Below are positions 26,101 through 34,749 of a stretch of DNA of 64,000 nucleotides, in pieces. The stretch's first letter is position 1. Each line of letters opens with the position of its first letter. A program made the position numbers and the translations under genes. Source of the DNA: Lutjanus erythropterus (taxonomy: Eukaryota; Chordata; Actinopteri; Lutjaniformes; Lutjanidae); assembly GCA_020091685.1 (NCBI GenBank), contig CM034607.1, positions 27,198,145 through 27,262,144 on the forward strand, read 5' to 3'. The notes below the pieces were generated by a model. The model saw only the letters and a list, made by a program, of their open reading frames with translations, was not told where the DNA came from and searched no databases.

Positions 26101-28008
26101 TCATGGACTCTGCTAGGCTTGAAGAAATTATTTACCAGTTTTTGCTTAGTTCTTGTTGTTTGTTCTCTAAGACTCATCCTGTTCTCCATCCCTCCCTCAC
26201 AGCCCTGGCTGTCTCGTCACCCTCGTCTGGTCAACCTTCTGTTCAATTTCACCCTGCTGCTCCACTCTGGATCCCTGATCAGCTCTTATCCCCTTGGATC
26301 TTACTCTGGAGCTGCTCTCTCTGCCCTCAACTGCCCCTGCCTCAGCCTCAGTTCCTGTCCGGCTCAAAGCTACCAGCTAAAGCTTCCCCTCGCCCGCAGC
26401 CCATCTCCCTCCATGCTCTGAAATAAATCTCTTTTCACCTTACCCCTGCCTCCTCGTGTAATTAAAATACTGAATTCATAGCCTTCTTATGCCTCTTTCA
26501 CAAACTGCAGTAAATACAATAGTAAAAGGAGTAAACTTTTGGAATGGCCTTCCAACCAAAACAAAAAAGCAAACTGATCTGAAATCAAAGGTGAAACACT
26601 GACTGAAACAAAACCAAACCTGTGATCACTGATCTCTGATTATGCATGCATTATTGTACACACTTGCACATAGACAAGGACTTGCACACACAGACAGGAG
26701 AACAGACACACATACATAAGCATGCATACATAAAGACCACAAAGACTACATCCATGCATGCATTGCACACAAACACATACACCTAGAAATATTATATACA
26801 TACACACTTATTGCCATGAATTATGGAACATGCATATACATCCACACTACACGTAAAATGATTGCAAAAAGATGTAAATACAGTAAATTTTTTATGATCA
26901 TTTCACATGTATAAGAAAGTCACAGTTCATTATGAGATCAATTTAATGCACTCTTGGTAATAGTAAGAAAGAAAAAAAAGCCTAACCAGGGGTTGTAAAA
27001 TTAGCCCTGGCTACAAAGCCACTACGCAATGACTTTGGAACAATCTATCAACATCACTGCGATCAAAATCTACATCATCAATGTTCAGAAAACACCTGAA
27101 AAAGTAATTAATTAGCAAATATTTTGGATGTCATTAAAATGCATCTCAATTTGTAAACGTTCTCTTCCATGTAAATGATTCATTCTTTCATCATTCTTTT
27201 AGTCTTGACACATTTTAGTATGACCACTGTTATTTATATAGAGGAGGTATATAATGTCCAAATAAACTAAACTAAATATATGCATCATGTTATTGTAACC
27301 TGTAACAACTTCTCCTGCATCACCCCTGACAAATAAACTAATAAATGAATGTAAATGTAAAATGTTTGCAACCAGCCCTATGTTTCTTAATCATATTTCA
27401 TAACTGGGTTTATAGGTCATCTTGTGTTGTTTGAGGGTTTTTTTTTCACTGCTTTGTGGTAAATCCAGCAAGAATTTTTCCACATGTAAAAGCTTCACTA
27501 ACACTTTCAGTAGACAGCTATATAAATGCAGTTGTTCTCTATGTTGTGTAGACATTGCTGACACCACTAACGCCACTGTTTTATAATAATGATAATATGC
27601 AGTGAATAAAAATGTAAATGTAATAATAATGTTAAACTGCTCCTCATTGTCTTAGGGACCCTCTGAACTCCCTAAACTAAACTGGGCTACAGATAGAGTA
27701 GCTTCATTTAATACTTAACGTAACCACAGGACGTTTTCGATTATAAGTAACCTGTCAATGGGAATAACTCAGCTTGTTACTCAAGTTTTCTTTCAGCTGT
27801 GACTGAAGAGACACATCAGAGCCTTCAGTTCAGTATCAGTGCCAGGCTAGCACACCTGCTAACTGTACAGCACAGTAAGTTAGTTTCTCTCACCAGCATC
27901 CAGCTCAACGTTGTACGTTGGTATGGCGTCCAGAGATAACCTGTAACTTTCAAAACTGGGGTCTAGCAGGTCTCTGTTGACCTTCAAGGAATAATTCGAC
28001 GCAGCCAT
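1976..28008 (-). CDS. nudcd1: NudC domain-containing protein 1, N-terminal six exons (partial; continues off the left edge)
   Basis: Coding exons, read right to left: 28008-27894, 25527-25373, 21125-20940, 15534-15351, 12681-12493, 2183-1976. All junctions are GT-AG and phases agree, giving 1,037 bp (about 345 residues). The protein tracks human NUDCD1 closely, with blocks such as [35 protein letters not shown] and YFWQQT. The N-terminal part corresponds to the beta-propeller-like region; the last exon here opens the CS domain (p23/HSP20-like fold) of NudC-family Hsp90 co-chaperones. Family knowledge: NUDCD1 (CML66) is a cytosolic/nuclear client-selecting co-chaperone. The start is the ATG at 28008-28006, with G at -3 and +4 and an N-terminus ([17 protein letters not shown]) aligning to the human one. 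No exon coding the C-terminal ~230 residues is visible between 1 and 1975, so they must lie outside the window. The last visible intron is about 10.3 kb. It is divergently transcribed from eny2. Confidence 0.95.
4127..4215 (+). repeat. Dispersed repeat, copy 1 (copy 2 at 25674-25757)
   Basis: Both copies share TATTACATAGGTTGAA, then CCTATTTAATA, then CAGTCT/CTGTCT and GGTTGAAG.GAGTT, in the same orientation, followed by a pyrimidine-rich CCTCC tail. Both lie in nudcd1 introns. Family not identified. Confidence 0.6.
5470..5612. repeat. GGTTCTTT-type dispersed repeat
   Basis: GGTTCT/AGAACC words recur (GGGTTCTTTCTGAAGG, GGTTCTACCCAGAACC, GAAGAACCC, AAAGGTTCTTTGTAGG), making short self-complementary segments. 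This resembles a common small fish repeat. It lies inside nudcd1 intron 5. Confidence 0.45.
6650..6850. repeat. Dispersed repeat related to the 32.7-33.0 kb cluster
   Basis: GTTGC..TGATCATTGCTATGGACGCAG, then TCTGATCACAGACTCT and CAAATTATTGAT, match in order the segment at about 32800-32920. Both then continue into a GCAATAAGC..GATAA block. Likely a non-autonomous DNA transposon remnant in nudcd1 intron 5. Confidence 0.55.
8519..8542. repeat. (AC)n microsatellite
   Basis: Twelve perfect AC units within nudcd1 intron 5. A second CA-rich tract (interrupted by CATA) lies at about 11776-11805. Confidence 0.95.
8835..9060 (+). repeat. Dispersed fish repeat (AAAGGAATAGTTC type)
   Basis: It starts AAAGGAATAGTTCATCATTT and contains GATACCACTCTCATGTCTG, ATGAAGCTACAGCC and AAACAGCTAGCCTG in the order I recall for a very abundant percomorph repeat whose consensus begins AAAGGGATAGTTC. 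Degenerate copy in nudcd1 intron 5. Confidence 0.6.
10820..11215 (+). mobile_element. LINE ORF2 C-terminal remnant
   Basis: Shifting plus-strand frames read [14 protein letters not shown], then [10 protein letters not shown], then [14 protein letters not shown]. This matches the tail of fish non-LTR reverse transcriptases of the LTFAL.CWFGN...ILADP...LPSGRRYR type. At least one frameshift and several substitutions make it dead. It is antisense within nudcd1 intron 5. Confidence 0.6.
12493..12681 (-). CDS. nudcd1: nudcd1 exon 5
   Basis: A 189-bp exon with acceptor AG 12683-12682 and donor GT 12492-12491. It reads from Q-E-K-K-Y-E-V through [19 protein letters not shown] to EPMEVERT, matching the human segment between the propeller-like region and the CS domain. 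The acidic linker is less conserved than the flanks. Confidence 0.93.
13598..14067. mobile_element. MITE-like element with inverted ends
   Basis: The left end GACTGACATGACACCTGTCA has a complementary right end (TGACAGGTGTCATG...TTATGTCAGTC), and the interior is rich in TGTCATGA/TTATGACA words. An unrelated retroposon-like piece (TTTATTGCCCCTGAGGGGA, 13938-13956) sits inside. Lies in nudcd1 intron 4. Confidence 0.5.
15351..15534 (-). CDS. nudcd1: nudcd1 exon 4
   Basis: A 184-bp exon reading [20 protein letters not shown], then an LLLRIQKD helix and [15 protein letters not shown]. The acceptor is at 15536-15535. The donor GT at 15350-15349 is chosen because phase 1 is required; the nearby GT three bases further on gives the wrong phase. 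Confidence 0.92.
15682..15800. repeat. Fragment of the CTCAAGTAAAAGTAC dispersed family
   Basis: It carries GAAGTAACCAGT..., TACTCCATTACA and TAAATAAAAGTACA.AAGTA blocks. These resemble the copies at 24741-25310, 41120-41395 and 55470-55815. Lies in nudcd1 intron 3. Confidence 0.45.
17660..18245 (+). mobile_element. L2-clade LINE 3' end (dead)
   Basis: The plus-strand frame ends [39 protein letters not shown] and [11 protein letters not shown], the C-terminus of L2-like fish reverse transcriptases. At about 17927 the expected W-N-K tryptophan codon is TGA. The frame then continues N-K-L-P-E-N...[12 protein letters not shown]. The tail GTGCTATACAAATAAAATTG near 18219-18238 is the usual 3' terminus of this clade. 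Inserted antisense to nudcd1. Confidence 0.75.
18460..18680 (+). other. Unexplained GC-rich open reading frame
   Basis: From a possible acceptor AG at 18458-18459 an open frame runs to TAA at 18678-18680. It includes [19 protein letters not shown], then [18 protein letters not shown] and [12 protein letters not shown] content is far above the flanking intron and the composition is charged and helix-like, as in a real exon. I do not recognise the protein. It lies antisense in nudcd1 intron 3. About 220 bp downstream a second open stretch (ATG at 18902) runs into a good GTGAGT donor at 18962. It could be a lineage-specific exon, a gene relic or a transposon fragment. Confidence 0.3.
19082..19257. 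mobile_element. Short MITE with perfect 9-bp inverted ends
   Basis: The left end GGCAGGGTG (19082-19090) and right end CACCCTGCC (19249-19257) are perfect inverted repeats enclosing about 175 bp. The interior repeats GCCAGCCA/TGGCTGG and TTTTACCAG words. Size and structure fit a small non-autonomous DNA transposon. Lies in nudcd1 intron 3. Confidence 0.6.
20940..21125 (-). CDS. nudcd1: nudcd1 exon 3
   Basis: A 186-bp phase 0-0 exon with donor GTAAGT directly after the codon GAG. It reads [13 protein letters not shown], then [11 protein letters not shown], then [19 protein letters not shown] and ends KWE. It matches human NUDCD1 closely around [13 protein letters not shown] and corresponds to blades of the propeller-like N-terminal region. 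Confidence 0.94.
21480..21780 (+). repeat. GGGCTGCAACTAA-family dispersed repeat
   Basis: CAGTCCAAAACTCAAAGAC, then TTTACTGTCAT, AAAAGCAG..AATCTTCACATTTGAG and a GATTAATCGACTATGAAAAT end with TTCAGCCCT. This is the order of the abundant fish element whose ends read AGGGCTGCAACTAA / TTGCAGCTCT. Related copies are at 23463-24035, 31035-31300, 43667-44006, 51335-51636 and possibly 57684-57860. Confidence 0.6.
23285..24355 (+). mobile_element. Non-autonomous DNA transposon carrying a nested second repeat
   Basis: The outer element starts GCGTGGGAGGGCTACTT and ends TGTTACTTCCCAAGGCC (inverted-end-like), with ATTACTTTTGGATTACCTAA inside. Bases 23463-24035 are a separate AGGGCTGCAGCTAA...GTTGCAGCTCT repeat inserted within it. 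That insert is internally duplicated: two TTTGGTCCATAAAATG...AGGAGTAAAGAAACCAG blocks lie about 300 bp apart. The copy at 42222-43073 lacks the insert; the one at 43527-44060 has it. Confidence 0.6.
24741..25310 (+). mobile_element. CTCAAGTAAAAGTAC-family element
   Basis: It starts within TACTCAAATAGAAGTACAG, passes CTCTGAAATGCACTCAAAG TATAAAAGTA, then a run of loose TTTTACATCTTGTT repeats, and ends TTGTTACTTGCCACCTCTGC. Similar architecture at 41120-41395 and 55470-55815 shows a dispersed family. Lies in nudcd1 intron 2. Confidence 0.55.
25373..25527 (-). CDS. nudcd1: nudcd1 exon 2
   Basis: A 155-bp exon with acceptor CTGCAG ending at 25528 and donor GTAAG from 25372. It reads [20 protein letters not shown], then [19 protein letters not shown] and ends LTVTL, nearly collinear with human residues ~42-93. 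The alanine codon split with exon 1 (G|CT) restores the conserved [11 protein letters not shown] junction. Confidence 0.95.
25674..25757 (+). repeat. Dispersed repeat, copy 2 (copy 1 at 4127-4215)
   Basis: It shares TATATTACATAGGTTGAA, CCTATTTAATA and CAGTCTGGTTGAAGCGAGTT with the copy at 4127-4215, in the same orientation. Confidence 0.6.
26130..26460 (+). repeat. CT-rich retroposon-like repeat
   Basis: Long pyrimidine-rich tract with recurring CCCTG/CTCAG/CCAGC words, AATAAA at 26422-26427, then CTTACCCCTGCCTCCTCGTG. I recall this 3' end from a common fish retroposon. The open frames through it are low-complexity S/P/L and not coding-like. Lies in nudcd1 intron 1. Confidence 0.45.
26500..27375 (+). 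mobile_element. Two degraded LINE 3' ends in tandem
   Basis: At about 26540 a frame reads W-N-G-L-P...DLKSKVKH then stop. At about 27034 another reads [20 protein letters not shown], then HLKK and stop. Both are the terminal motif of fish L2/CR1-like reverse transcriptases (LWN.LP..LR....FK..LK). Between them are CATACA/CACACA-rich sequences. Lies in nudcd1 intron 1. Confidence 0.55.
27894..28008 (-). CDS. nudcd1: nudcd1 exon 1 (first coding exon)
   Basis: ATG at 28008-28006, donor GTGAG from 27893. It reads [20 protein letters not shown] and ends YNVELDA, aligning with the human N-terminus (LDP.FE.Y.LSL...P.Y..ELDA). Ends in phase 1 after GCT-G. The start lies 732 bp from the eny2 start on the other strand. 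Confidence 0.95.
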
Positions 28009-28346
28009 GTCTTTAAAATATGACTAACTTAATCCCAAGTTGATGTGAAGAGGCAAGATGATGTTGAAGAAGTCAGTGAGACACACGTTTCCTGTTTTGG
28101 CGCACACGGAACCATTTTACAGCCGGACACGACCTTCTTGATTGCTCATGGGAGGTTGAGTTCTCTTTATATTTTCTCTCAAGACGTTTTGTGCGGTCTA
28201 ATATTTTTTGTTTTTTTAGTCGTTCTAACAAAAGTCATTAATGTCAAGATGACGTGCCCTATTTGACCGGGTTTTTAGCAATGACGTAGTAGGTTTTAGG
28301 CAAATTAAAGATCAGTTGTGAGTGGGATCCCTAGATACGAGAAAGA

Positions 28347-28356
28347 TCTCGCGAGA
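28347..28356. promoter_or_regulatory. TCTCGCGAGA core promoter motif, copy 1
   Basis: Perfect 10-bp palindrome, 339 bp upstream of the nudcd1 ATG. This sequence is the CGCG-element of vertebrate CpG-type promoters and is bound by BANP. Binding here is inferred from sequence only. Confidence 0.8.
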
Positions 28357-28502
28357 GTGATAATTTTCCCTATTCCTAACCAAGTGTTTCGTCGTCTCTA
28401 AACCTAAGCGACCCTTAACCACAGTGTTATAAAACAATTTTATTTGTTATAAAACAAAATTAATCTGTGCAACCTACAGAATTAAGAAACACCGCGTACA
28501 AA

Positions 28503-28512
28503 TCTCGCGAGA
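28503..28512. promoter_or_regulatory. TCTCGCGAGA core promoter motif, copy 2
   Basis: Second perfect copy, 156 bp from the first and about 115 bp upstream of the eny2 5' UTR donor site, so well placed near the eny2 transcription start. Confidence 0.8.
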
Positions 28513-28739
28513 GTTTCGCAAATCTATTAACCGCCGCGGAACCATTAAGCTTTTGAGCGTTTTACCCGGTAGACTAGTGTGAAGGGACTGTGTGTTCCCC
28601 AGGCAGCTGATCCATCTCGACAAAAGGTAACGTCTCCCCGATAGATAACAGAATAAAACATGTTTCGGCGCCACGTTCCCCTGAAATCGTTGAATCCAAA
28701 CTGACAGGGTCACTTTTTGTGTTTGACTTCAGACAGATC

Positions 28740-30485
28740 ATGAGCAAAGACTCGCAGATGAGGGCTGCAATAAACCAGAAGCTGATAGAAATGGGGGAAC
28801 GGGAGCGGTAAGCAGGCTTTTCTCCTCGGTGATTTTGGTCATGAATGGTTTAGAGACGGTAGTGGTTTAAATGATGTCAACTGACTAAATGTGTGGCCCC
28901 AGGTTGAAAGAATTGCTCAGGGCAAAGCTGGTGGAGTGTGGGTGGAAGGATCAGCTGAAAGCACACTGCAAAGGTACTGCATTTATATTTGCCTGTGTGT
29001 CTATATGTGTATGTGAGTGGGTGCTTCAATGAAACTGTATGTCTTGAACTGTTTTGTCCAGATGTGATTAAAGAGAAGGGCCTGGAGCATGTCACAGTGG
29101 AGGACCTGGTCACAGAAGTCACACCAAAAGGCAGAGGTACAGATCTTCATATGCAAACACAACAGCAGGGGGTGGAAGAAGTGCAGAAATAATAATCATA
29201 CTTAAGTGCTTGGGTGCATAAATCTGCTCAGGAAAACAAAAAAACACTTTAGGTCACTCAGGAAAAACCCCTGCTGCACAATCAACGCACTAGGCCAGGG
29301 TAATAAAACAGTAGTTATATGTATAAGCTATAAGAAAATTGTTCAATAAAATGTGCAATAGTTCCGTCTAAATGCAAACCACCATGAAAGCACATAATGA
29401 ATACATCCTGGCTCATAAACAGCATATCTTATCCCTTGTTGTTGGAGCGTGACATGCAAACAGCTGATCATTTAATGCGTGTGTTGCTCGGTTGCACCAT
29501 CGACGTGTGGCACAACAACAGAAACAGCATGGAGCGAAAAATGAGCGCAGTCGGTGAAGAAATTGTTAATAAAATAGGACAGGTCAGTTCTCCAGTTCAG
29601 TTTTGAGGTCTGTTAACTCCATGCCTTGATAAATAAAGTGGATATATTCATACTAAGTCAGTTAAACTTTATAAAAAACAATAATAAAGTGGTGAAGTTC
29701 AGCCTTTGTTTGCCTGTTTTTTATTAAAGTAGGTAATTCAGTATTATCCAGAATTATCTATGTTGACTTAAATGACACACGAGGGTGAGAAGGCAGCCCT
29801 AAAAAGCACACAACTTGGTTTTAAGTCATGTTTGAGATCCCAAAGTTAAAAAAAAACTAGAATACTTTACATTATTTTTATACAATATCAAACATTTAAG
29901 AACAAAGTTAAAAGGTACTAAATACAATACTCTTAGTAAAAAATGTTTCCATTTGATCACATGCTTTAATGAAGAAGTGGAAGCTGATGCAGAATATTTC
30001 TATGATAATATGAAACAAACAGACTTATTATTGATTTATATAAACTTACAGGAAAACAGGACATTTTAAGAGATTAAAAAGTGACTGACAGCTGTATTTA
30101 ACACTTGCTATTATTTTTTTTTTATTGTGGAATTCAAATTCTTCATTTCAGAAGGCTTTATATACTGCAAATGGCTCCACATTTATTTTCTCAGCAGGAG
30201 ATAGGACTCTTAAGATTTTTACTCTTACCACTTATTTTTACTTTACACTTACAACAACGTCACAAACAAAAACAAAAAGATTTCACAATAATAGCATGTA
30301 TTGTTACTCTTCTATCATTGAATTACATCACAATCTGCAAGTATTTGTCTTTTCCTAATCTCTCTGTGTCCTGACATATTATCGCTTGTTGTCTCTTTTG
30401 CTGTGCAGCACTCGTACCAGACAGCGTGAAGAAAGAGCTCCTGCAGAGAATCAGAGCTTTTCTAGCTCAACACGCAACCTTGTGA
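28740..30485 (+). CDS. eny2: Transcription and mRNA export factor ENY2 (complete)
   Basis: Coding exons 28740-28807, 28903-28973, 29062-29136 and 30409-30485 total 291 bp (96 aa plus TGA), with consistent phases and GT-AG borders. The protein [20 protein letters not shown]... continues through [40 protein letters not shown] and [12 protein letters not shown], nearly identical to human ENY2 except the N-terminus. There the human MVVSKMN start is replaced by an ATG near the start of the second exon. A non-coding 5' exon ends at 28626 (GTAACG donor) with a 106-bp intron. Family knowledge: ENY2/Sus1 is a small helical-hairpin protein in the SAGA deubiquitinase module and in TREX-2, coupling transcription to mRNA export in the nucleus. 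The poly(A) signal AATAAA is at 30654-30659. Intron 4 (29137-30408) contains nothing recognisable. Confidence 0.97.
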
Positions 30486-30653
30486 ATGAGACGATTCACG
30501 TCTAGACATTTTTTTACTCACTGTAGATCCACAATTAAAATCCAAACTGATGTTTGTTCTCATTGTGAGCGATGCTGAAGTGTTATTTTTATTTTGTATT
30601 GTGTGTTTTCATATTGATTTTAGTTTGTTATGCAGCAGTTTTGGAGAAAAAAT

Positions 30654-30659
30654 AATAAA
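30654..30659 (+). terminator. eny2: eny2 polyadenylation signal
   Basis: AATAAA 169 bp after the eny2 stop codon, followed by a T/G-rich segment. This marks the likely 3' end of the eny2 transcript near 30680. Confidence 0.7.
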
Positions 30660-31034
30660 GTCATGCCTATTTTGGTCATCGGGTGTCCTGACTTTTTCTT
30701 TAATACTTAAAGAGATGTTTGACCGTTAATTTATTACCTTGCTCAAACCAAAAAATGTAGACGGCTCTTTTTTTTCCTCACGAGACGAGTGATTTTTTCA
30801 AAAGATAACGCTGTCGACAGTATGACAAAAATCTCATTGTCTGCCTGTCAGCTTTTAAGTTCTTGAGGATGTTACGCAAGAAGACAAAGAAATTTGTTCA
30901 GGAAAATATTTCTCTTGTTTTTAGGGTGTTTAATTATTACATTATTTAGTTACCTTACTGATAAATTGGTAATTTGAGGATATAAAAATGCACATTAAAA
31001 GATTTAAAACAATTTTAAACTGTATTTCTAGATT

Positions 31035-31300
31035 TTATGTAGTGTTGCAACTAATGATAATGACATTATTGATTAATCTGCCAGTTATTTTCATGATTAA
31101 TTGGTTATTTAGTCTATAAAAAATCAGTTGTGAAAAATGGTCATCACTGTTTCATCGCTTTATTTCAGAAGCTAGAAGCAGCAAATGTTTGACAATGACT
31201 GAAAATATCAATCGATTATTTAAACAGTTGGCAACTTATTTTTTTTGAGAAGGTGATTATTGGTGAAAAAGAAAATCAACAATTTTTAGTTCTAACCTTT
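31035..31300 (+). repeat. GGGCTGCAACTAA-family dispersed repeat
   Basis: Starts AGTGTTGCAACTAATGATAA, then GATTAATCTGCCAGTTATTTTC, TTTAGTCTATAAAA and AGAAGC...AGCAAATGTTTG. Same order as the other copies, without the long central block. Confidence 0.55.
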
Positions 31301-32439
31301 TAAAATCATCCACTTAAAGTTATTTTATTAAGAAAATCAAATCCATTGCTGTTGTCAAACACATCTTGGGAATGAGCTCATGCCGCTGCAGTTATGTAAC
31401 GTGGCCTTTCAGGAGTTGTATTTAGTGTTTTTGTTTGTGTCTCTCAGAAGACTTTGAGCCAGATGTACTGATGCTCACACGTCTTTCATCTCTGCCTGAA
31501 CCTGCCGGACAACATTTCTACTCGTGTTTTTCGTGATTTCAGACTTCGTGGAAAGAACTTGTCGGTTCAGAAGTACTGACAGTGACAGGGGTATTTATAT
31601 TTTTAGACTGCGGGGGTTCTTTTCGCTGCGTGGGCAGTGTGAGAGCTTGTGTGTGTGGGCTGCAAGTGGATTTGAGTGTGTGCCTACAGCAGGTCCCTGT
31701 GTGTGTGGTTGTTGTTCTATATGATATCTGTCAGTACAGTCGAACAAATTTACAGAGAAAAAATGTGTTTTTGATTTGAAGGGTGAAATGTCCCTTTAAA
31801 CCTGCTGAACTGTCTGAACTGTAGAAAATGCTTGTCAAAACACAGCAGCTGCTTGACTTTTCATCCCTTACTGTGTGTGATCCACTGTCAAATTAAATCC
31901 CTGGTTAGAATTTAATAGACATGTTTGGCCGTGTTTTTGGTTTAGGTTTTATTTTCATGTTTTGAAGACAAAAGTTATGATCTTTGATTTCTCTTTTCAT
32001 TCGAGTTTGTTGAAGGTGATAAGAGAATACCTTTGATAACAAGACATAATTCACTTTCAGGAGCAGGTGATGTTTCTCACGTCACCTGAGTCCCCGTCCT
32101 TTTTCACCAACATGATTGATGGTTTAACTAAAAATAACTCTAATCTAATTACAGTAAGACAAAGAGTGACAGAATTACTATTATCTTCTTAACTCAAATA
32201 GTTGTGAGGGCTCCGCTGTTGTTCTCATGGACATTACTCAAAAAAACACGACATTTTTTGGGGGCAATCAGCTTTTCCTACCCAGAGGCACCTGTGAAAG
32301 TATGCAGTGACATGACGTAAGTAAAACATGTCCTACACGTCACTTCCTCCTGTGGACTCAGCCTGCAAACAGCAGCACTGCAGGGCTAATGGGCATTTTT
32401 GTCGTAGCCTAGTTTGTTCTTGATTTCTTTGGTACATAA

Positions 32440-33085
32440 CCATGCAAAAAGCAGGATAATGAACAGTGAGCAGGTCATTATTGCAGAATTAAGCTGTAAA
32501 ATCATTTTAAAATTAACATTTTATGTCACATAAATGTGTGCCAAATATTTTTGGGGGGATGAGGGTTAAGTAACCATGTAATAAGTGGGGTAATGTACAG
32601 CGAGCAGGTTGTTATTGTGAAATAAACCCCTTCAAGATGATTCAAGACCTGTGTCCTGCATCATCCTGTCAGGATTTATTTCACATTATTAGATGGCTTT
32701 GTTAAATACTCGACTGTGATTGGTCAGTTGCAGCATTCTGAGGTCTGTTATTTCTTTATATCAGACGGTTGCTAAGTATAACAGACGGTTGCTATGAAGA
32801 GCGGGCTGTTGCTATGGATGCAGTTCTAATCATAGACTCTGGAGGAGCAATAAGATGATTTTTAAATCCAAAAAATCATTGTAAAATTAACATTCTGTGT
32901 CAAATTATTGATATATTTTGGTAGGCAGCAATGTTATAAGCATGATAATGTACAGTGATCAGGTCATTATTGTGAAATAAGAATCTCCAGGGTGATTCAA
33001 GATCCCTCTACTTCATGTCAGGATCCTGCATCACCTTGTTGGGGTTTATTTCACGATAATGACCTGCTCACTGTACATTATGCCT
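32440..33085. mobile_element. Cluster of direct and inverted copies of one repeat
   Basis: The core GATAATGTACAGTGAGCAGG plus TCATTATTGTGAAATAA occurs in plus orientation at about 32453, 32588 and 32943 and in inverted orientation at 33041-33081. A TGCTATGGATGCAG...CATAGACTCT block between them (about 32811-32845) is shared with 6650-6850. Likely a palindrome-ended non-autonomous transposon with internal duplications. Confidence 0.55.
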
Positions 33086-33109
33086 CACTCCTTGCTTGTG
33101 GTGTATCAG

Positions 33110-33630
33110 CTCACTGTGCGCTACATTTCATCACAAATGCCAAATTTCACACTTACTGTTATCTGTCTCAAACAGCTGGATGGACTTCCTTACAGTCAAG
33201 AAGAAACAGCCGTCTCATGATATTCATTTACAAAGCTCTGCCGTTGAAGCTTCCTAATTACCTCACACCTCTTCTCTCCTTTAAAACTATTAACTGCACC
33301 ACATGATCCAGTAATTACCTGACCTTAGACATCCCTTCACACTAATGTTGGCAGAACTGGTTTCAGGTATTATGCACCTTTCAAATTGAATGAACTACAA
33401 ACTGGACTCAAACTAGAGTCTCATGCTCCTCTTGGAGATTTTAAAGTTTCATTATCTGGTGTTTTTGTGTCTCTTGTCGCTGTTTTCATTCGTTCCTTTT
33501 TATTGCGTAGCTGTGATGTTCTGTTTGCTCATTGTGTTCTTGTGAGTGTTTATTGTTCCCAGGCTCCTCTTGCAAAAGAGATCTTAATCTCAATGAGACT
33601 GTCAGACAAAATAAAGATTAGATCAATTAA
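33110..33630 (+). mobile_element. Dead LINE ORF2 3' end
   Basis: The plus frame reads GWTSLQSRRNSRLMIFIYKA, then LPLKLPNYLTPLLSFKTIN, breaks at stops near 33305, and resumes in another frame as ELQTGLKLESHAPLGDFKVS. It finishes in TTGCAAAAGAGATCTTAATC, CAATGAGACT and AATAAAG. These are hallmarks of a common fish non-LTR element end. It is not functional. Confidence 0.65.
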
Positions 33631-34749
33631 AAAACCAAAAAATCAGCTGATCAGATTTCTGTTTTTCCCCCTGATGTTATCTTGCTTTATGAGCCGTAGT
33701 CCTGCCTGTTGATATTTTTGTTAAAACAGGAAATGATGTAATTCTTTGTTATGTTCTGTAGGAGTGTTGATAAAATGGGGATGTAAGGGAAAAGAACACA
33801 GACTAGACAATGACAGAGTGTCTGTGATGATTAACACTGCTGTAACAGTGTGATTTCTGTGTGTTCACCATGTCATGCTAAACTAATAATAAACTGCTGC
33901 CTTTTTATGGAATCAAAAGCCAAATATTTCCCGTCTTTCCTTTGGTGTGCTCAGTGGTTGTTGCAAAAGTCTGTGTTGAAATTACACGGCTGTAAACATT
34001 CCTGAGCTGCAGAGTTTCATAACTCGGTTTATTGACACATGAGTCCACTTGTCTGTAGTTTCACACCTGCATGCTGTGCTTAAAGTATCTCTGCTGAAGA
34101 TAATTACATTTTGGGTTTCAAAATCCTCCCGGCAATCCTCCACGCAAAGGAAAGAATGCACACATATTACAAATAACATAAAGCAGAATAAAATAGCGGA
34201 GAAAAATTGCAGGGGGATTAAATTAAAATAAAATCTTTCAAAAGTGGCAGAAACAATATATGTATATTCATATATACATGGGAAATAAACATCACAGGGG
34301 CACATTACACTACTGACTTTTATAATTAGGTACAGCCTTCAACTTACATAATATTTGAGATCAGTCAGTACTGATGATGTATAAAAGATTGACTGTTTTT
34401 GTGTAGTTGTCCTCAACGCCTGCTGCATGATTTTGAATGTTGCTTTCTGTTTTATGCTTGTCCTCCTTTATAGTTGATTATATACAAAAGAAAGATGAGA
34501 GTCAGGTTGAAAAAGGCTCATGTTGTAAGTCAGAATGATGTATGATTCATGAAATTTTCTCAACAGAAAAACATAAATTGCAAAACAGCATAACAACATA
34601 ATCAGGGTTTATATTTTTTTCTTTTGTCCTGACTCTGTAATGCTCAGTGTTTTTAATGATGTGGGCTTGAATAAAGAGCTACCTCTAAATCTGTTAGTGC
34701 CGTAATATTCTGCCCACAATTCAGTGTATCATTATTAATTCTATATTAA

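Larger units (their letters stand above)
28009..28739. promoter_or_regulatory. Divergent nudcd1/eny2 promoter
   Basis: The two start codons are 732 bp apart and head to head. The segment includes two TCTCGCGAGA palindromes and several other CpGs (for example around 28526-28545), while the nudcd1-proximal part is AT-rich. There is no clear TATA box. The eny2 5' UTR exon ends at 28626. Divergent NUDCD1/ENY2 orientation is also the mammalian arrangement, which supports a conserved shared promoter. Confidence 0.8.

Noticed and set aside
26103-26426. Two overlapping ~100-codon open frames, P/S/L-rich
   Set aside because: They arise from a CT-rich retroposon-like repeat; both frames are open only because of low complexity.
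29397-29606. 69-codon frame in eny2 intron 4
   Set aside because: No recognisable motif and no splice sites fitting eny2, which is complete without it.
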